From Streptomyces thermolilacinus SPC6 (GTDB lineage: Bacteria > Actinomycetota > Actinomycetes > Streptomycetales > Streptomycetaceae): DNA of 64,000 bases. The position numbers and the translations under genes were made by a program. The notes under the pieces were generated by a model, which was not told where the DNA came from, ran no database searches, and saw nothing but the letters and a program-made list of their open reading frames with translations. The stretch spans positions 4,603,001 to 4,667,000 of the forward strand of contig NZ_ASHX02000001.1 in the NCBI RefSeq assembly GCF_000478605.2, written 5' to 3'. This document shows, in pieces, positions 15,997 through 23,213 of the stretch (position 1 is its first letter; each line of letters opens with the position of its first letter).

Positions 15997-17376
15997 TCAG
16001 TTCCCCACCGTCTCCGCGCTCCGCACCGGCTGCCGGTGCAGGCGGGACAGGGCCTCCTGGACACGGCTGACCGGCTCGTCGAGGCGCAGCCGTGTCCGTG
16101 CGTACGCGTGGACGAGGCGCCCCAGCCCGTACAGCCCCGGCCCCACGTCCTCCACCAGGCCCGACGCGACCAGCTCCGCCAGCAGCGCCCGCGTCTCCTC
16201 CGGTCGCGTGCCGGACAGACGCGCGGCGGCGTCCGTGTCGGCGTGCGCGGCGGGCAGCAGGGTCAGCAGCCGCAGCAGGCGGCGCGCCTCGCGGGACACC
16301 CGGCGCTCGGACGCCGCGAAGGACCGGCCCATGCCGCCGCGCAGCACCAGCGAGGCCACGACGTCCTCGTGGTAGTCGGCGAGCGGCCAGTCCGGGTGGT
16401 CGGCGATGTGGCGGCCCACCAGCGCCAGGCCCTGCGGCAGATGGCCGACAGCCTCCGCGATGAGCCGCGCCGCGAGCGGGTCCGTGTCGATCCGGGCGGC
16501 GCCCGCCACGCCCCGCAGGACGCGCAGCGAGTCGGCGGGGCCGCACGGCGGCACCCGCACGCGGCCGCCGACGTCCGGGCCGGCCGGGAAGCGCCGCGTC
16601 GTGACCACCGTGTGGCCGGCCCGGGGGCCCGGCAGCAGCGGCCGCACCTGCGCGGCGTCGTACGCGTCGTCGAGCAGCAGCAGGGCGCCCGAACCCGCCA
16701 GGAGGCGGCGCAGCAGGACGGAGCGGCCGTCCGTGGAGGACGGGACGCGGGCCGGGGGCGCGCCCAGGGCCCTCAACAGGTGTCCGAGCACGGTGAACGG
16801 GTTCGCCGGGGCGGCCTGCGGGTGCGTGCCGTGCAGGTCGACGACGAGGACCGGGCCGCCCGTCCCGCGGGCGGCGAGACCGCGGGCCAGCGCGTGCGCC
16901 AGGGTCGTCTTCCCGGCGCCCGCCGGTCCCTCCAGGACGACGGTGCGGCCGTTGCCGGAGAGGTCCGCGAGGCGGAGCGCCTCGTCCAGGACGGCGTCGC
17001 GGACGAGCGGCCCGTCGGGCGGCGGCGGAATCCGGTCGGTGACCCGGACGCCCGGGCCGGACGCCGCCTCGCCCAGCGTGTGGTGGAGGGCGCGGCTCCA
17101 GGCGGCGACCAGGGCGCGGTCGTCGCCCGCGAGGGCCCGTACGACTGCCAGCAGAAGATCGGAATTGGGCCGCCGACGACCCGTCTGAAAACAGTTCCCC
17201 ACGGTCGAACGGGCGGGCAGTTCGCTTCTCGGGCGGCCCGCGCGGCGCCAGTCCCGGTGAACTCGGCGCGTTATCTCGGTGATGGACGGATTGCCCGCTC
17301 TCATCTTCAGCGCGCGCAGCTGAAGGACGAACTCGTCCAGCGTGTGAATTCCGTCGAGTTCCGACGTATGCGACAC
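15997..17376 (-). CDS. NB-ARC (STAND) ATPase regulator with N-terminal helix-turn-helix-like region
   Basis: The protein has 459 residues. The first ~95 residues (LDEFVLQLRALKMRAGNPSITEITRRVHRDW, STVGNCFQTGRRRPNSDLLLAVVRAL) resemble the helical N-terminal segment found before NB-ARC domains in Streptomyces regulators. An NTPase domain follows: VLEGPAGAGKTTLAHALA (Walker A), ALLLLDDAYDAAQVRPLLPG (Walker B) and TVVTTRRFP. A winged-helix part (LLRLLTLLPAAHADTDAAARL) closes it, with no TPR or WD repeats visible. Such proteins act as ATP-gated switches, often in transcription control. I chose the GTG at 17376 because GGGGGAGGGAG precedes it. It could regulate the accessory genes that follow, but nothing direct shows this. 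Confidence 0.75.
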   Translation of the reverse strand: MSHTSELDGIHTLDEFVLQLRALKMRAGNPSITEITRRVHRDWRRAGRPRSELPARSTVGNCFQTGRRRPNSDLLLAVVRALAGDDRALVAAWSRALHHTLGEAASGPGVRVTDRIPPPPDGPLVRDAVLDEALRLADLSGNGRTVVLEGPAGAGKTTLAHALARGLAARGTGGPVLVVDLHGTHPQAAPANPFTVLGHLLRALGAPPARVPSSTDGRSVLLRRLLAGSGALLLLDDAYDAAQVRPLLPGPRAGHTVVTTRRFPAGPDVGGRVRVPPCGPADSLRVLRGVAGAARIDTDPLAARLIAEAVGHLPQGLALVGRHIADHPDWPLADYHEDVVASLVLRGGMGRSFAASERRVSREARRLLRLLTLLPAAHADTDAAARLSGTRPEETRALLAELVASGLVEDVGPGLYGLGRLVHAYARTRLRLDEPVSRVQEALSRLHRQPVRSAETVGN

Positions 17377-17820
17377 GCGGCCCGCTCCCTCCCCCGAAGT
17401 TCCAAGGCCGGCGGTGATGCGCTGGTCCGCGTCACCGTACCGCACGGTCTGCCGACGCCGTCAACGGTGATCCCGCATGGTGGGAAGGGAGTCGAGGCGG
17501 TTCGGAGACCGGCAGTGGTCGCCCTGTCGGTTGAGGGAGGGTTCCGGTTCCCGCGTGCCGGGTGAATTTTCCGAAGCTTTTGCGCGGGGATTGTGCATGG
17601 TGCTCATGCGGGTGCTCGTGCGATTTGTACACGGTTCCTCGCGCGGCGTTTCGTATACGGCCCGCGCGGCCCCGATCCTCCACGGCCGCCTTTTGCGCCT
17701 GTCGTGGTCGAAACGGCGCCGGGGGATGGTGAATAGGCCGGGGCTGTTCCGTTGGCGCTCCCGGCGCGCCTACCATCGCGGTACCGGGAACGGCCCGGCC
17801 GCGTATTGCGAGGGGGAGAG
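17377..17820. other. Non-coding 444-bp stretch, less GC-rich than its surroundings
   Basis: I find no convincing gene here. The stretch has unusual AT-rich words for this genome (GAATTTTCCGAAGCTTTTG, GATTTGTACAC, TTTCGTATACGG), so it probably holds the promoters of the leftward NB-ARC gene and the rightward small membrane gene. A 114-codon frame on the minus strand (17432-17776) is His/Pro/Arg-rich with no ribosome site and looks spurious. Confidence 0.4.
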
Positions 17821-18024
17821 ATGGCGGGTTCCCGATGGGCGCCGCCGCGGCAGCTGCTCGGTTTCGTCGCGCTGCTCGTGCTGCTGTTCTTCTGGGCGTA
17901 CTACGCCGGTGTGCTCGCCGGGAGGATCGCGCCCGGCATCGGACCCGGCGGGGTGGAGACCGGCGTCGGGCGGGACGACCGGCCCGCCCGGGAGCCGTCG
18001 GGCGGGCACGGGCACGGCATCTGA
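17821..18024 (+). CDS. Small single-pass membrane protein, function unknown
   Basis: This 67-residue protein starts at an ATG preceded by GGGGGAGAG. A basic N-terminus (MAGSRWAPPRQ) leads into one hydrophobic helix, LLGFVALLVLLFFWAYYAG. A Gly-rich polar tail ends HGHGI. It converges on the MFS gene with 4 nt between stops. I recognise no family. Confidence 0.6.
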   Translation: MAGSRWAPPRQLLGFVALLVLLFFWAYYAGVLAGRIAPGIGPGGVETGVGRDDRPAREPSGGHGHGI

Positions 18025-18028
18025 CGGG

Positions 18029-19438
18029 TCAGCGCCCGGCGGCCGTCTCCGGAGCCGTACCGCTGTCCGCCCCGCCGCCGGTCTTGCCCTCGGTCCCGGC
18101 GGCCCGCAGCGCCTTCGGCAGCCACACCGCGACGATCACGGTGGACACGAGGGCGATCACCGCCGACCCGACCACCACCGGGTCGTACGACTGGAGCGTG
18201 TCGTAGCTGATGCCGCCGCCCTCACTGGCGACGAACGCGCCGATCTGGTGGACGAACCACATCAGGCCCAGCGCCAGGCCCTTCGCCCGCGCGTCCAGCG
18301 AGTTGATCAGGTACATGGAGCTGGCGACCACCGTGCCCAGGTACGTGATGCCGAACAGCAGGCCGAAGATGTTCGCGGCCAGCGCGTTCGGCGCCGCCAT
18401 CAGCACCACCAGCGACAGCGAGCGCACCAGATAGCTGCCCGCCAGCACCTTCAGCCCGTGGCCCCGGTCGCAGTAGTACCCGGCGACCAGCGCGCCCACG
18501 ATCTCCGCGGCGCCCAGCAGCGCCACCGTCGTACCGGCCACCGAGCCGCCGAGCCCGATGTGGTCCAGGTGCGCCACCAGGTGGACGTCCACGAACGCCA
18601 TGGTGACCCCGCAGCCGAAGAACGCCAGGCTGACCGCCCAGAACACCCGCGAGCCCAGCACCTCCGACAGCATGCCCGCGCTTGACTTCCGCTCCGGCGC
18701 CGCACCGCCGTCCTGCGCCGCCCCGGCTCCCGCGCCCGGCTCCTTCGGCAGCACCACCAGCGCCACCACGGTGACGACGAGCAGGATCACGCCAAGCCAC
18801 TGGAACACCGACCGCCAGACGGTCCCCTCGTCCAGGTGGATCCACAGCGGCAGCAGCGCCACGAAGCCGACCGCCGTGCCGTTCATGAGGATGGCGTACG
18901 TGACACCGCGCCGGTGCGGCGGGAACAGCTCGTCCACCAGGACGCCCAGCGGCACGTAGGAGATCGCCGTGTACGAGACGGCGAGTCCCACCCCGTACAC
19001 CAGCGTGAACACCCCGAACGACTCGGTGTAGCCGCCCACCAGGAACAGCAGACCGCCCAGCACCAGCCCTCCGGCGAGGGACTTGCGCGCCCCGAACCGG
19101 TCGGCGACGAACCCCATCACGGGCGACGCGATGGCGTACGTCAGCATGAACGCGGACGGCGCGATGGCGAACGTGCCGCGCGACACGTCGAAGTCCTCCG
19201 TCATGGAGACGTAGAACGCGGTGAGCGTGTTCTTGATCGACGAGGACAGCAGCGCGATGACGAAGCCCAGCGAGACGGCCACGAGCAGCAGGGTCCGCCC
19301 GTGCCGGGACGCCTTCGCGCCCCCGGGCGCCGCGTCGCCGACGGCGCCGGAACCCGAGCCCGGCGGTCCGGGCGCTTCGGGGGTGCGCGTGTTCGTCTCT
19401 TCCTCGTAGGGCGGCATGTCTCTCCCTGCCTGTGTCAT
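18029..19438 (-). CDS. MFS transporter, monocarboxylate/oxalate-formate-like
   Basis: This 469-residue carrier has about 12 membrane helices after a ~45-residue polar, Gly/Pro-rich cytoplasmic N-terminus. Landmarks are GFVADRFGARKSLAGGLVLGG (MFS loop 2-3 motif), PPHRRGVTYAILMNG, and a central charged loop before the second six helices. The order resembles the oxalate/formate and monocarboxylate antiporter family, so a small organic acid or amino-acid-like substrate is plausible. It is the most distal gene of a leftward run starting with the diiron oxidase. A 98-nt gap separates it from the GNAT gene, so it may also have its own promoter. Export of the product of that run is an inference from position. 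Confidence 0.8.
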   Translation of the reverse strand: MTQAGRDMPPYEEETNTRTPEAPGPPGSGSGAVGDAAPGGAKASRHGRTLLLVAVSLGFVIALLSSSIKNTLTAFYVSMTEDFDVSRGTFAIAPSAFMLTYAIASPVMGFVADRFGARKSLAGGLVLGGLLFLVGGYTESFGVFTLVYGVGLAVSYTAISYVPLGVLVDELFPPHRRGVTYAILMNGTAVGFVALLPLWIHLDEGTVWRSVFQWLGVILLVVTVVALVVLPKEPGAGAGAAQDGGAAPERKSSAGMLSEVLGSRVFWAVSLAFFGCGVTMAFVDVHLVAHLDHIGLGGSVAGTTVALLGAAEIVGALVAGYYCDRGHGLKVLAGSYLVRSLSLVVLMAAPNALAANIFGLLFGITYLGTVVASSMYLINSLDARAKGLALGLMWFVHQIGAFVASEGGGISYDTLQSYDPVVVGSAVIALVSTVIVAVWLPKALRAAGTEGKTGGGADSGTAPETAAGR

Positions 19439-19536
19439 GACCGGCGCGTCCCGGGCTCCGGTGGGTCAGTGCGTGTACGCGTTCAGTAGACGGGCGTCCG
19501 GCTGCTGCGGCCAGGGGACGTTCACCTGATGGACGA

Positions 19537-20106
19537 TCACCCCGCGGGCGGCTCGCCGCTCCGCTCGCGCGTCCGTTCGACCACGGCCGCCGCCAGCTCC
19601 CGCACCCCGTGCCGCATGTAGTGGCCGCGGTACGACACGCCGTCCACGCGCGCGTAGTCGTCGAGGATGCCGTACGAGGTGAACCCGAACCGCGACCACA
19701 CGCGGTGCGCCTTTGAGTCCTCCCGCACGTCGATGGTGAGCGTCTCGACCCCCAGCCCGGCGGCCTTGGCGCAGACCCGCTCGACCAGCTGGTACACGGC
19801 CGACGTGCCGCGCACCCTCGGGTCGAGGTACGCCTTCATCACCTCGGCGAGGTGGCGGCAGTTCGGCATGGAGTTGGTCTTCATCACGCACATGGCGGCC
19901 ACCCCCTCCGCGTCCTCGCCGATCAGCAGATGCCCGCCGCCGCCCGCGACGAGTTGCTCCACGCCGGTGACGAACCCGTCCAGCTGCGCGTCCGACGGGG
20001 TCTCGGCGTAGCCGAGGATGCCGTCGTCCTCGGCGCTCGCCGCCAGCATCCGGGCGAGGTCCTTCTCAACGGCCCGCACGTCGTCGGGCCAGTACCAGGT
20101 CAGCAC
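19537..20106 (-). CDS. GNAT-family N-acetyltransferase
   Basis: This protein of about 189 residues carries the GNAT fold: MCVMKTNSMPNCRHLAEVMKAYLDPRVRG (strand 4 and the acetyl-CoA loop), VYQLVERVCAKAAGLGVETLTIDVRED (strand 5) and KAHRVWSRFGFTSYG. It would acetylate an amine using acetyl-CoA. It overlaps the end of the MetA-like gene by 41 nt and so is almost certainly part of the same transcript. In clusters making toxic amino acids, enzymes of this kind often protect the producer by N-acetylation, which is only a guess here. I use the GTG at 20106 after GGAGG; a TTG at 20115 is an alternative. Confidence 0.8.
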   Translation of the reverse strand: MLTWYWPDDVRAVEKDLARMLAASAEDDGILGYAETPSDAQLDGFVTGVEQLVAGGGGHLLIGEDAEGVAAMCVMKTNSMPNCRHLAEVMKAYLDPRVRGTSAVYQLVERVCAKAAGLGVETLTIDVREDSKAHRVWSRFGFTSYGILDDYARVDGVSYRGHYMRHGVRELAAAVVERTRERSGEPPAG

Positions 20107-21004
20107 GGTGCTCAAGCCTCCGTTCCGTCGAATCGTCCAGGGCGGTGAGCCAGTTGGTGAAGAAGGCCCGCGAGTCCGCCAGCCAGCCGTCGTCCACGCC
20201 GTCGGCGGCGGCCCGGTCGGGGAAGCTCGCCAGCAGCCCCGGGTCGCGCTGCTCGCGGAGCTTCTCGGCGAACGTGAGGAGCGCCTCCCGCGCGTCCGCC
20301 GTCAGACAGCCCCGCGGCAGGTCCGGTACGTGCGGGGTCTCCCCGGAGGCGTACCGGCGCAGGTCCCGCCGGTATTCGCTGAGCAGGGTCTCCCGCAGGT
20401 ACTCGGGGTGCCCCTGGCTGAAGACGTGCCGCAGCCCGTCGTCGCCGGTCGCCAGGGACCAGTCGCCGCCGCCGGTCTCCAGGGCGACGGTGACCCCCGC
20501 CCGCCGCAGCCGCTCGGCCGGCATCGTGTTCCACCGGGAGTGCGGTACGAGGACCCGTTCCGGCAGACCGGCGGTGAGGGGCCCGTCGGCGCGCACGCGG
20601 TGGCCGAACACGCCGTGCAGCTTGTTCGGCAGGCGGCTGCGCTCCAGCCCGTGCAGCAGGTGCAGCGCGGCGTGCGCCGACTGGCAGGAGTACACCGTCG
20701 AGACGACCCGGTCCGCCGTCGCGGTGAGGACGCGGTCCACCACCGCCAGGGCCGTTTCCGCCGCGACGTCGCGGTGGCGCGGCTCCCCGCCGGTCACGAT
20801 CAGCCCGTCCAGCCCCGGCAGCTCGTCCCAGGCGATGCCGCACTCCGCCGCCGGGCGGCTCAGGTCGGCGCCGTACGCCGTGACCTCCACGGCGAGGCCG
20901 AGCCGGGCCGCCGCGCCCTCCACGGCGGACGCGAACATGTACCGGGCCCAGCTGTCCGGGGCGGGGGAGAAGAGGTCGGCGATCCCGATCCGCAGCGGCC
21001 TCAT
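20066..21004 (-). CDS. MetA-like homoserine O-acyltransferase family protein (divergent)
   Basis: The protein has 312 residues. The class-I amidotransferase-like fold of MetA is visible: TVYSCQSAHAALH with the nucleophile Cys107, RLPNKLHGVFGH with Lys128, and FSQGHPEYLRETLLSEYRRD with His199 and Glu201. MetA enzymes acylate the hydroxyl of L-homoserine with succinyl- or acetyl-CoA, activating the gamma carbon. The N-terminal third (LRIGIADLFSPAPDSWARYMF) is unlike ordinary MetA (typically IRILILNLMP), so the substrate may differ. The ATG overlaps the stop of the MetZ-like gene as ATGA, so production of the two enzymes is coupled and the acyl ester is probably passed to it. Ordinary methionine synthesis remains possible. 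Confidence 0.78.
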   Translation of the reverse strand: MRPLRIGIADLFSPAPDSWARYMFASAVEGAAARLGLAVEVTAYGADLSRPAAECGIAWDELPGLDGLIVTGGEPRHRDVAAETALAVVDRVLTATADRVVSTVYSCQSAHAALHLLHGLERSRLPNKLHGVFGHRVRADGPLTAGLPERVLVPHSRWNTMPAERLRRAGVTVALETGGGDWSLATGDDGLRHVFSQGHPEYLRETLLSEYRRDLRRYASGETPHVPDLPRGCLTADAREALLTFAEKLREQRDPGLLASFPDRAAADGVDDGWLADSRAFFTNWLTALDDSTERRLEHRADLVLARRRAGR

Positions 21005-22278
21005 CGGAACCGGCCCCCCATCGCGCGCACGGCCTGGCTCCCGGCCTCGCGCGGGGCCTGGTCCACGGCCGTGCGCGTGGCCTGGCTGCCCGCCGCGCGC
21101 AGGGCCCGGTCCAGGTCGTACTTCAGGTCCTCCACGTCCTCCAGGCCGACCGACAGCCTCAGCAGGTTGGGGGCGATCCCGGCGCGCTCCCGCTCGGACG
21201 GCGACATCCGCCCGTGGGTGGTGGACGCCGGATGCGTGATCATCGACTTGGTGTCGCCGATGTTGGTGGTGACCGAGACGAGCGACAGGGAGTCGATCAC
21301 GGCCCACGCGTCCTCCTGGCCGCCGCGCACGGTGAAGCCGAGCAGCCCGCCGTGCCCGGACTGCTGGGAGTCCGCCAGTTCCCGCTGCGGGTGCTCGGCG
21401 AGACCGGTGTAGTACACCTCCTCCACCGCCGGGTGCTCCACCAGCCACTCGGCGAGCAGCGTGGCGTTGCGCGAGTGCTCCCGCATCCGGACAGGCAGCG
21501 TCTCCAGCGACTTCAGGAACACCCAGGAGTTGAAGGCGCTCGGGCTGGGCCCGGCGGTCCGCAGCACCTCCGACACCGCCTTGAGGAGGTCCGCCCGCCC
21601 GGCGACCACACCGCCGCCGCACCGCCCCTGGCCGTCGATGTACTTGGCCGCGGAGTGGACGACCAGGTCGGCGCCGAGCGCCAGCGGGTTCTGGAGGACC
21701 GGGGTGCACAGGGTGTTGTCCACGACCAGCAGCACGTCCCGTTCCTTGGCGAGGGCGGACAGCGCGCGCAGATCTGCGACGTGCATCATCGGGTTGGTGG
21801 GGGTCTCCAGGACGAACATCACCGTCTCGTCGCGGACCGCGTCCCGCCACTGGCCGAGGTCCCGGACGTCCGCGACGCTCACGGACACCCCGAACTTCTC
21901 CATGTACGCGCGGAAGAACCGGGGCGTCGTGCCGAACATCCCGTCCCCCAGCACCACATGGTCACCGGCCGCGAGGAGGCCGAGCGCCACGGCCGTGTAC
22001 GCCGCCATCCCCGAGCCGAGCGCGACGGCCCCCTCGGCGCCCTCCAGGGCGGCGATCCGCTCCTCGAAGGCGGCCGTCGTCGGGTTGCTGAACCGGACGT
22101 AGACGTTCCCGGGCCGGCGCCCGGCGAACTTCTCGGCGGCGTCCTCCGCGTCGGCGAACACGTAGCTCGCGGTCAGGGCGAGTCCCTCGCTGTGGAGGTC
22201 CGACAGGTCCTGGTACTGCCCCGTCCGCACCGCGCGCGTGGCGGGTGCGTACGGCCGGGACGGCTCATTCACGGTCAC
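21001..22278 (-). CDS. MetZ-like PLP enzyme (O-acylhomoserine sulfhydrylase / gamma-replacement family)
   Basis: This 425-residue enzyme is of the cystathionine gamma-synthase fold. PLP contacts are Tyr60 in GNVYVRFSNPT, GSGMAAYTAV, Asp187 in LLVVDNTL, and the Schiff-base Lys212 in VVHSAAKYIDGQGRCGGG. The KYIDGQGR string is closest to O-succinylhomoserine sulfhydrylase (MetZ). It would catalyse gamma-replacement or gamma-elimination on an O-acyl or otherwise activated gamma position of an amino acid. BesB, of beta-ethynylserine synthesis, belongs to the same superfamily and also partners a diiron enzyme. The GTG at 22278 follows GGAGGAG by 5 nt. The diiron gene ends 23 nt upstream and the MetA-like gene overlaps downstream. 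The C-terminal 30 residues are a repeat-like tail (AAGSQATR, EAGSQAVR). Confidence 0.85.
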   Translation of the reverse strand: MTVNEPSRPYAPATRAVRTGQYQDLSDLHSEGLALTASYVFADAEDAAEKFAGRRPGNVYVRFSNPTTAAFEERIAALEGAEGAVALGSGMAAYTAVALGLLAAGDHVVLGDGMFGTTPRFFRAYMEKFGVSVSVADVRDLGQWRDAVRDETVMFVLETPTNPMMHVADLRALSALAKERDVLLVVDNTLCTPVLQNPLALGADLVVHSAAKYIDGQGRCGGGVVAGRADLLKAVSEVLRTAGPSPSAFNSWVFLKSLETLPVRMREHSRNATLLAEWLVEHPAVEEVYYTGLAEHPQRELADSQQSGHGGLLGFTVRGGQEDAWAVIDSLSLVSVTTNIGDTKSMITHPASTTHGRMSPSERERAGIAPNLLRLSVGLEDVEDLKYDLDRALRAAGSQATRTAVDQAPREAGSQAVRAMGGRFR

Positions 22279-22301
22279 TGGTGCTCCTCCGTCGTCCGCG
22301 G

Positions 22302-23018
22302 TCAGAGCCGGCCGGCCTTGTACTCCTGGTAGATGCCCTCGTACATGTCGTAGAACAGGTCGCAGGTGTGGGACACCGCGTACAGCGCCTCCTCCTGCAT
22401 CCGGTCGGTGACGCAGATGTCGGCGACCAGGTCCAGGCCGTGCCGGACGTGGTGGACGTCCTCCGCCTGGTGCACCGAGAAGAACAGCAGGTCCTCGTCC
22501 TTCAGGCCGTACACCCGCTTGAAGATGCTGTCGCGGGCCTCGGCGCCGCGGGTCTCCAGGTTCTGGCCCTCGCTGGCGATCATCACCGCGGCGGCGCCGA
22601 TGTGGTACGTCTCCGGGTTCTTGCACGCCTTCATCCGGTAGTCGATCAGCTCCTGGGTGTTCGGCAGGGCCGTCTCGGCGTCGCGGGTGGCGTCGTCCAC
22701 GCCGATGGCGCGGATGAAGTCCTGCATCAGCTCCACGTGGTTCTTCGTCTTGGAGATGCGGCCGGTCTCCTCCTCGTAGAGGTTGAACAGCAGGCGCCGC
22801 TTGTGCTTGCCCTCCTTCGGGCAGAAGTAGAAGAGCGTCTCGATGTAGTCGAGGAAGTGCTTCGTCAGCTGGTAGCCCTGCAACGCCACCTTCTGGAGCG
22901 TGTGCAGGTCCGGCTTGTCCGCGTCGAAGAGGATGTCGAACATCGGGTGGTTCAGCGTCAGCTTCTCGTGCAGGGTGCGCTCGAGCTGGTCGCGGAACTC
23001 GTCACGGTCGGTCGGCAT
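22302..23018 (-). CDS. Heme-oxygenase-like diiron oxidase/oxygenase (HDO; BesC/SznF-type fold)
   Basis: The protein has 238 residues and is all-helical. Candidate iron ligands are Glu60 (FLDYIETL), Glu84 and His94 (EEETGRISKTKNH, spacing 10), Glu150 (IASEGQ), and His183, Asp187 and His190 (VHQAEDVHH). The spacings 10 and 4+3 match those I recall for SznF, and the set is complete. Known members use O2 to N-oxygenate guanidines or amines (SznF, RohS), cleave lysine-type amino acids to terminal olefins (BesC) or decarboxylate fatty acids (UndA). The substrate here is unknown, but the partner PLP enzymes favour a free amino acid. The ATG has AGGAG 7 nt upstream. It is the first gene of the leftward run and faces the amidase gene across a 195-nt control region. 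Confidence 0.82.
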   Translation of the reverse strand: MPTDRDEFRDQLERTLHEKLTLNHPMFDILFDADKPDLHTLQKVALQGYQLTKHFLDYIETLFYFCPKEGKHKRRLLFNLYEEETGRISKTKNHVELMQDFIRAIGVDDATRDAETALPNTQELIDYRMKACKNPETYHIGAAAVMIASEGQNLETRGAEARDSIFKRVYGLKDEDLLFFSVHQAEDVHHVRHGLDLVADICVTDRMQEEALYAVSHTCDLFYDMYEGIYQEYKAGRL

Positions 23019-23120
23019 GTCCGCACTCCTGGGTCGGGGACTTGAGGCCCTCCCCAGCATCGGTGCCGGAAAGCGGCCCGTCCGGCTTCGTGGACGAACC
23101 TGGACGCGCCCGCCCGCGAC

Positions 23121-23153
23121 CCGCGGTGCAACCCGATCGCGGTGCCCGGTGTT
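23121..23153 (+). promoter_or_regulatory. Shared leader element, copy 1 (GTGCAACCC in a stem, then GGTGTT)
   Basis: The stem CCGCG (23121-23125) and CGCGG (23138-23142) encloses GTGCAACCCGAT, and GGTGTT follows at 23148. The string GGTGCAACCC, a 13-nt gap and GGTGTT recur with identical spacing before the exporter gene (copy 2 at 24711-24749). It lies 60 nt upstream of the amidase ATG. It could be a sigma-factor promoter, an operator or a structured RNA leader. Confidence 0.5.
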
Positions 23154-23213
23154 TCTCCTTACGTACGACACGATTCGACGAGGAACATCCGACGAACCAG
23201 TGCGAGGCGTGAG

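Noticed and set aside
17432..17776. 114-codon minus-strand frame in the 17.4-17.8 kb gap
   Set aside because: No ribosome site, His/Pro/Arg-biased, no recognisable pattern; the region looks like promoter DNA.
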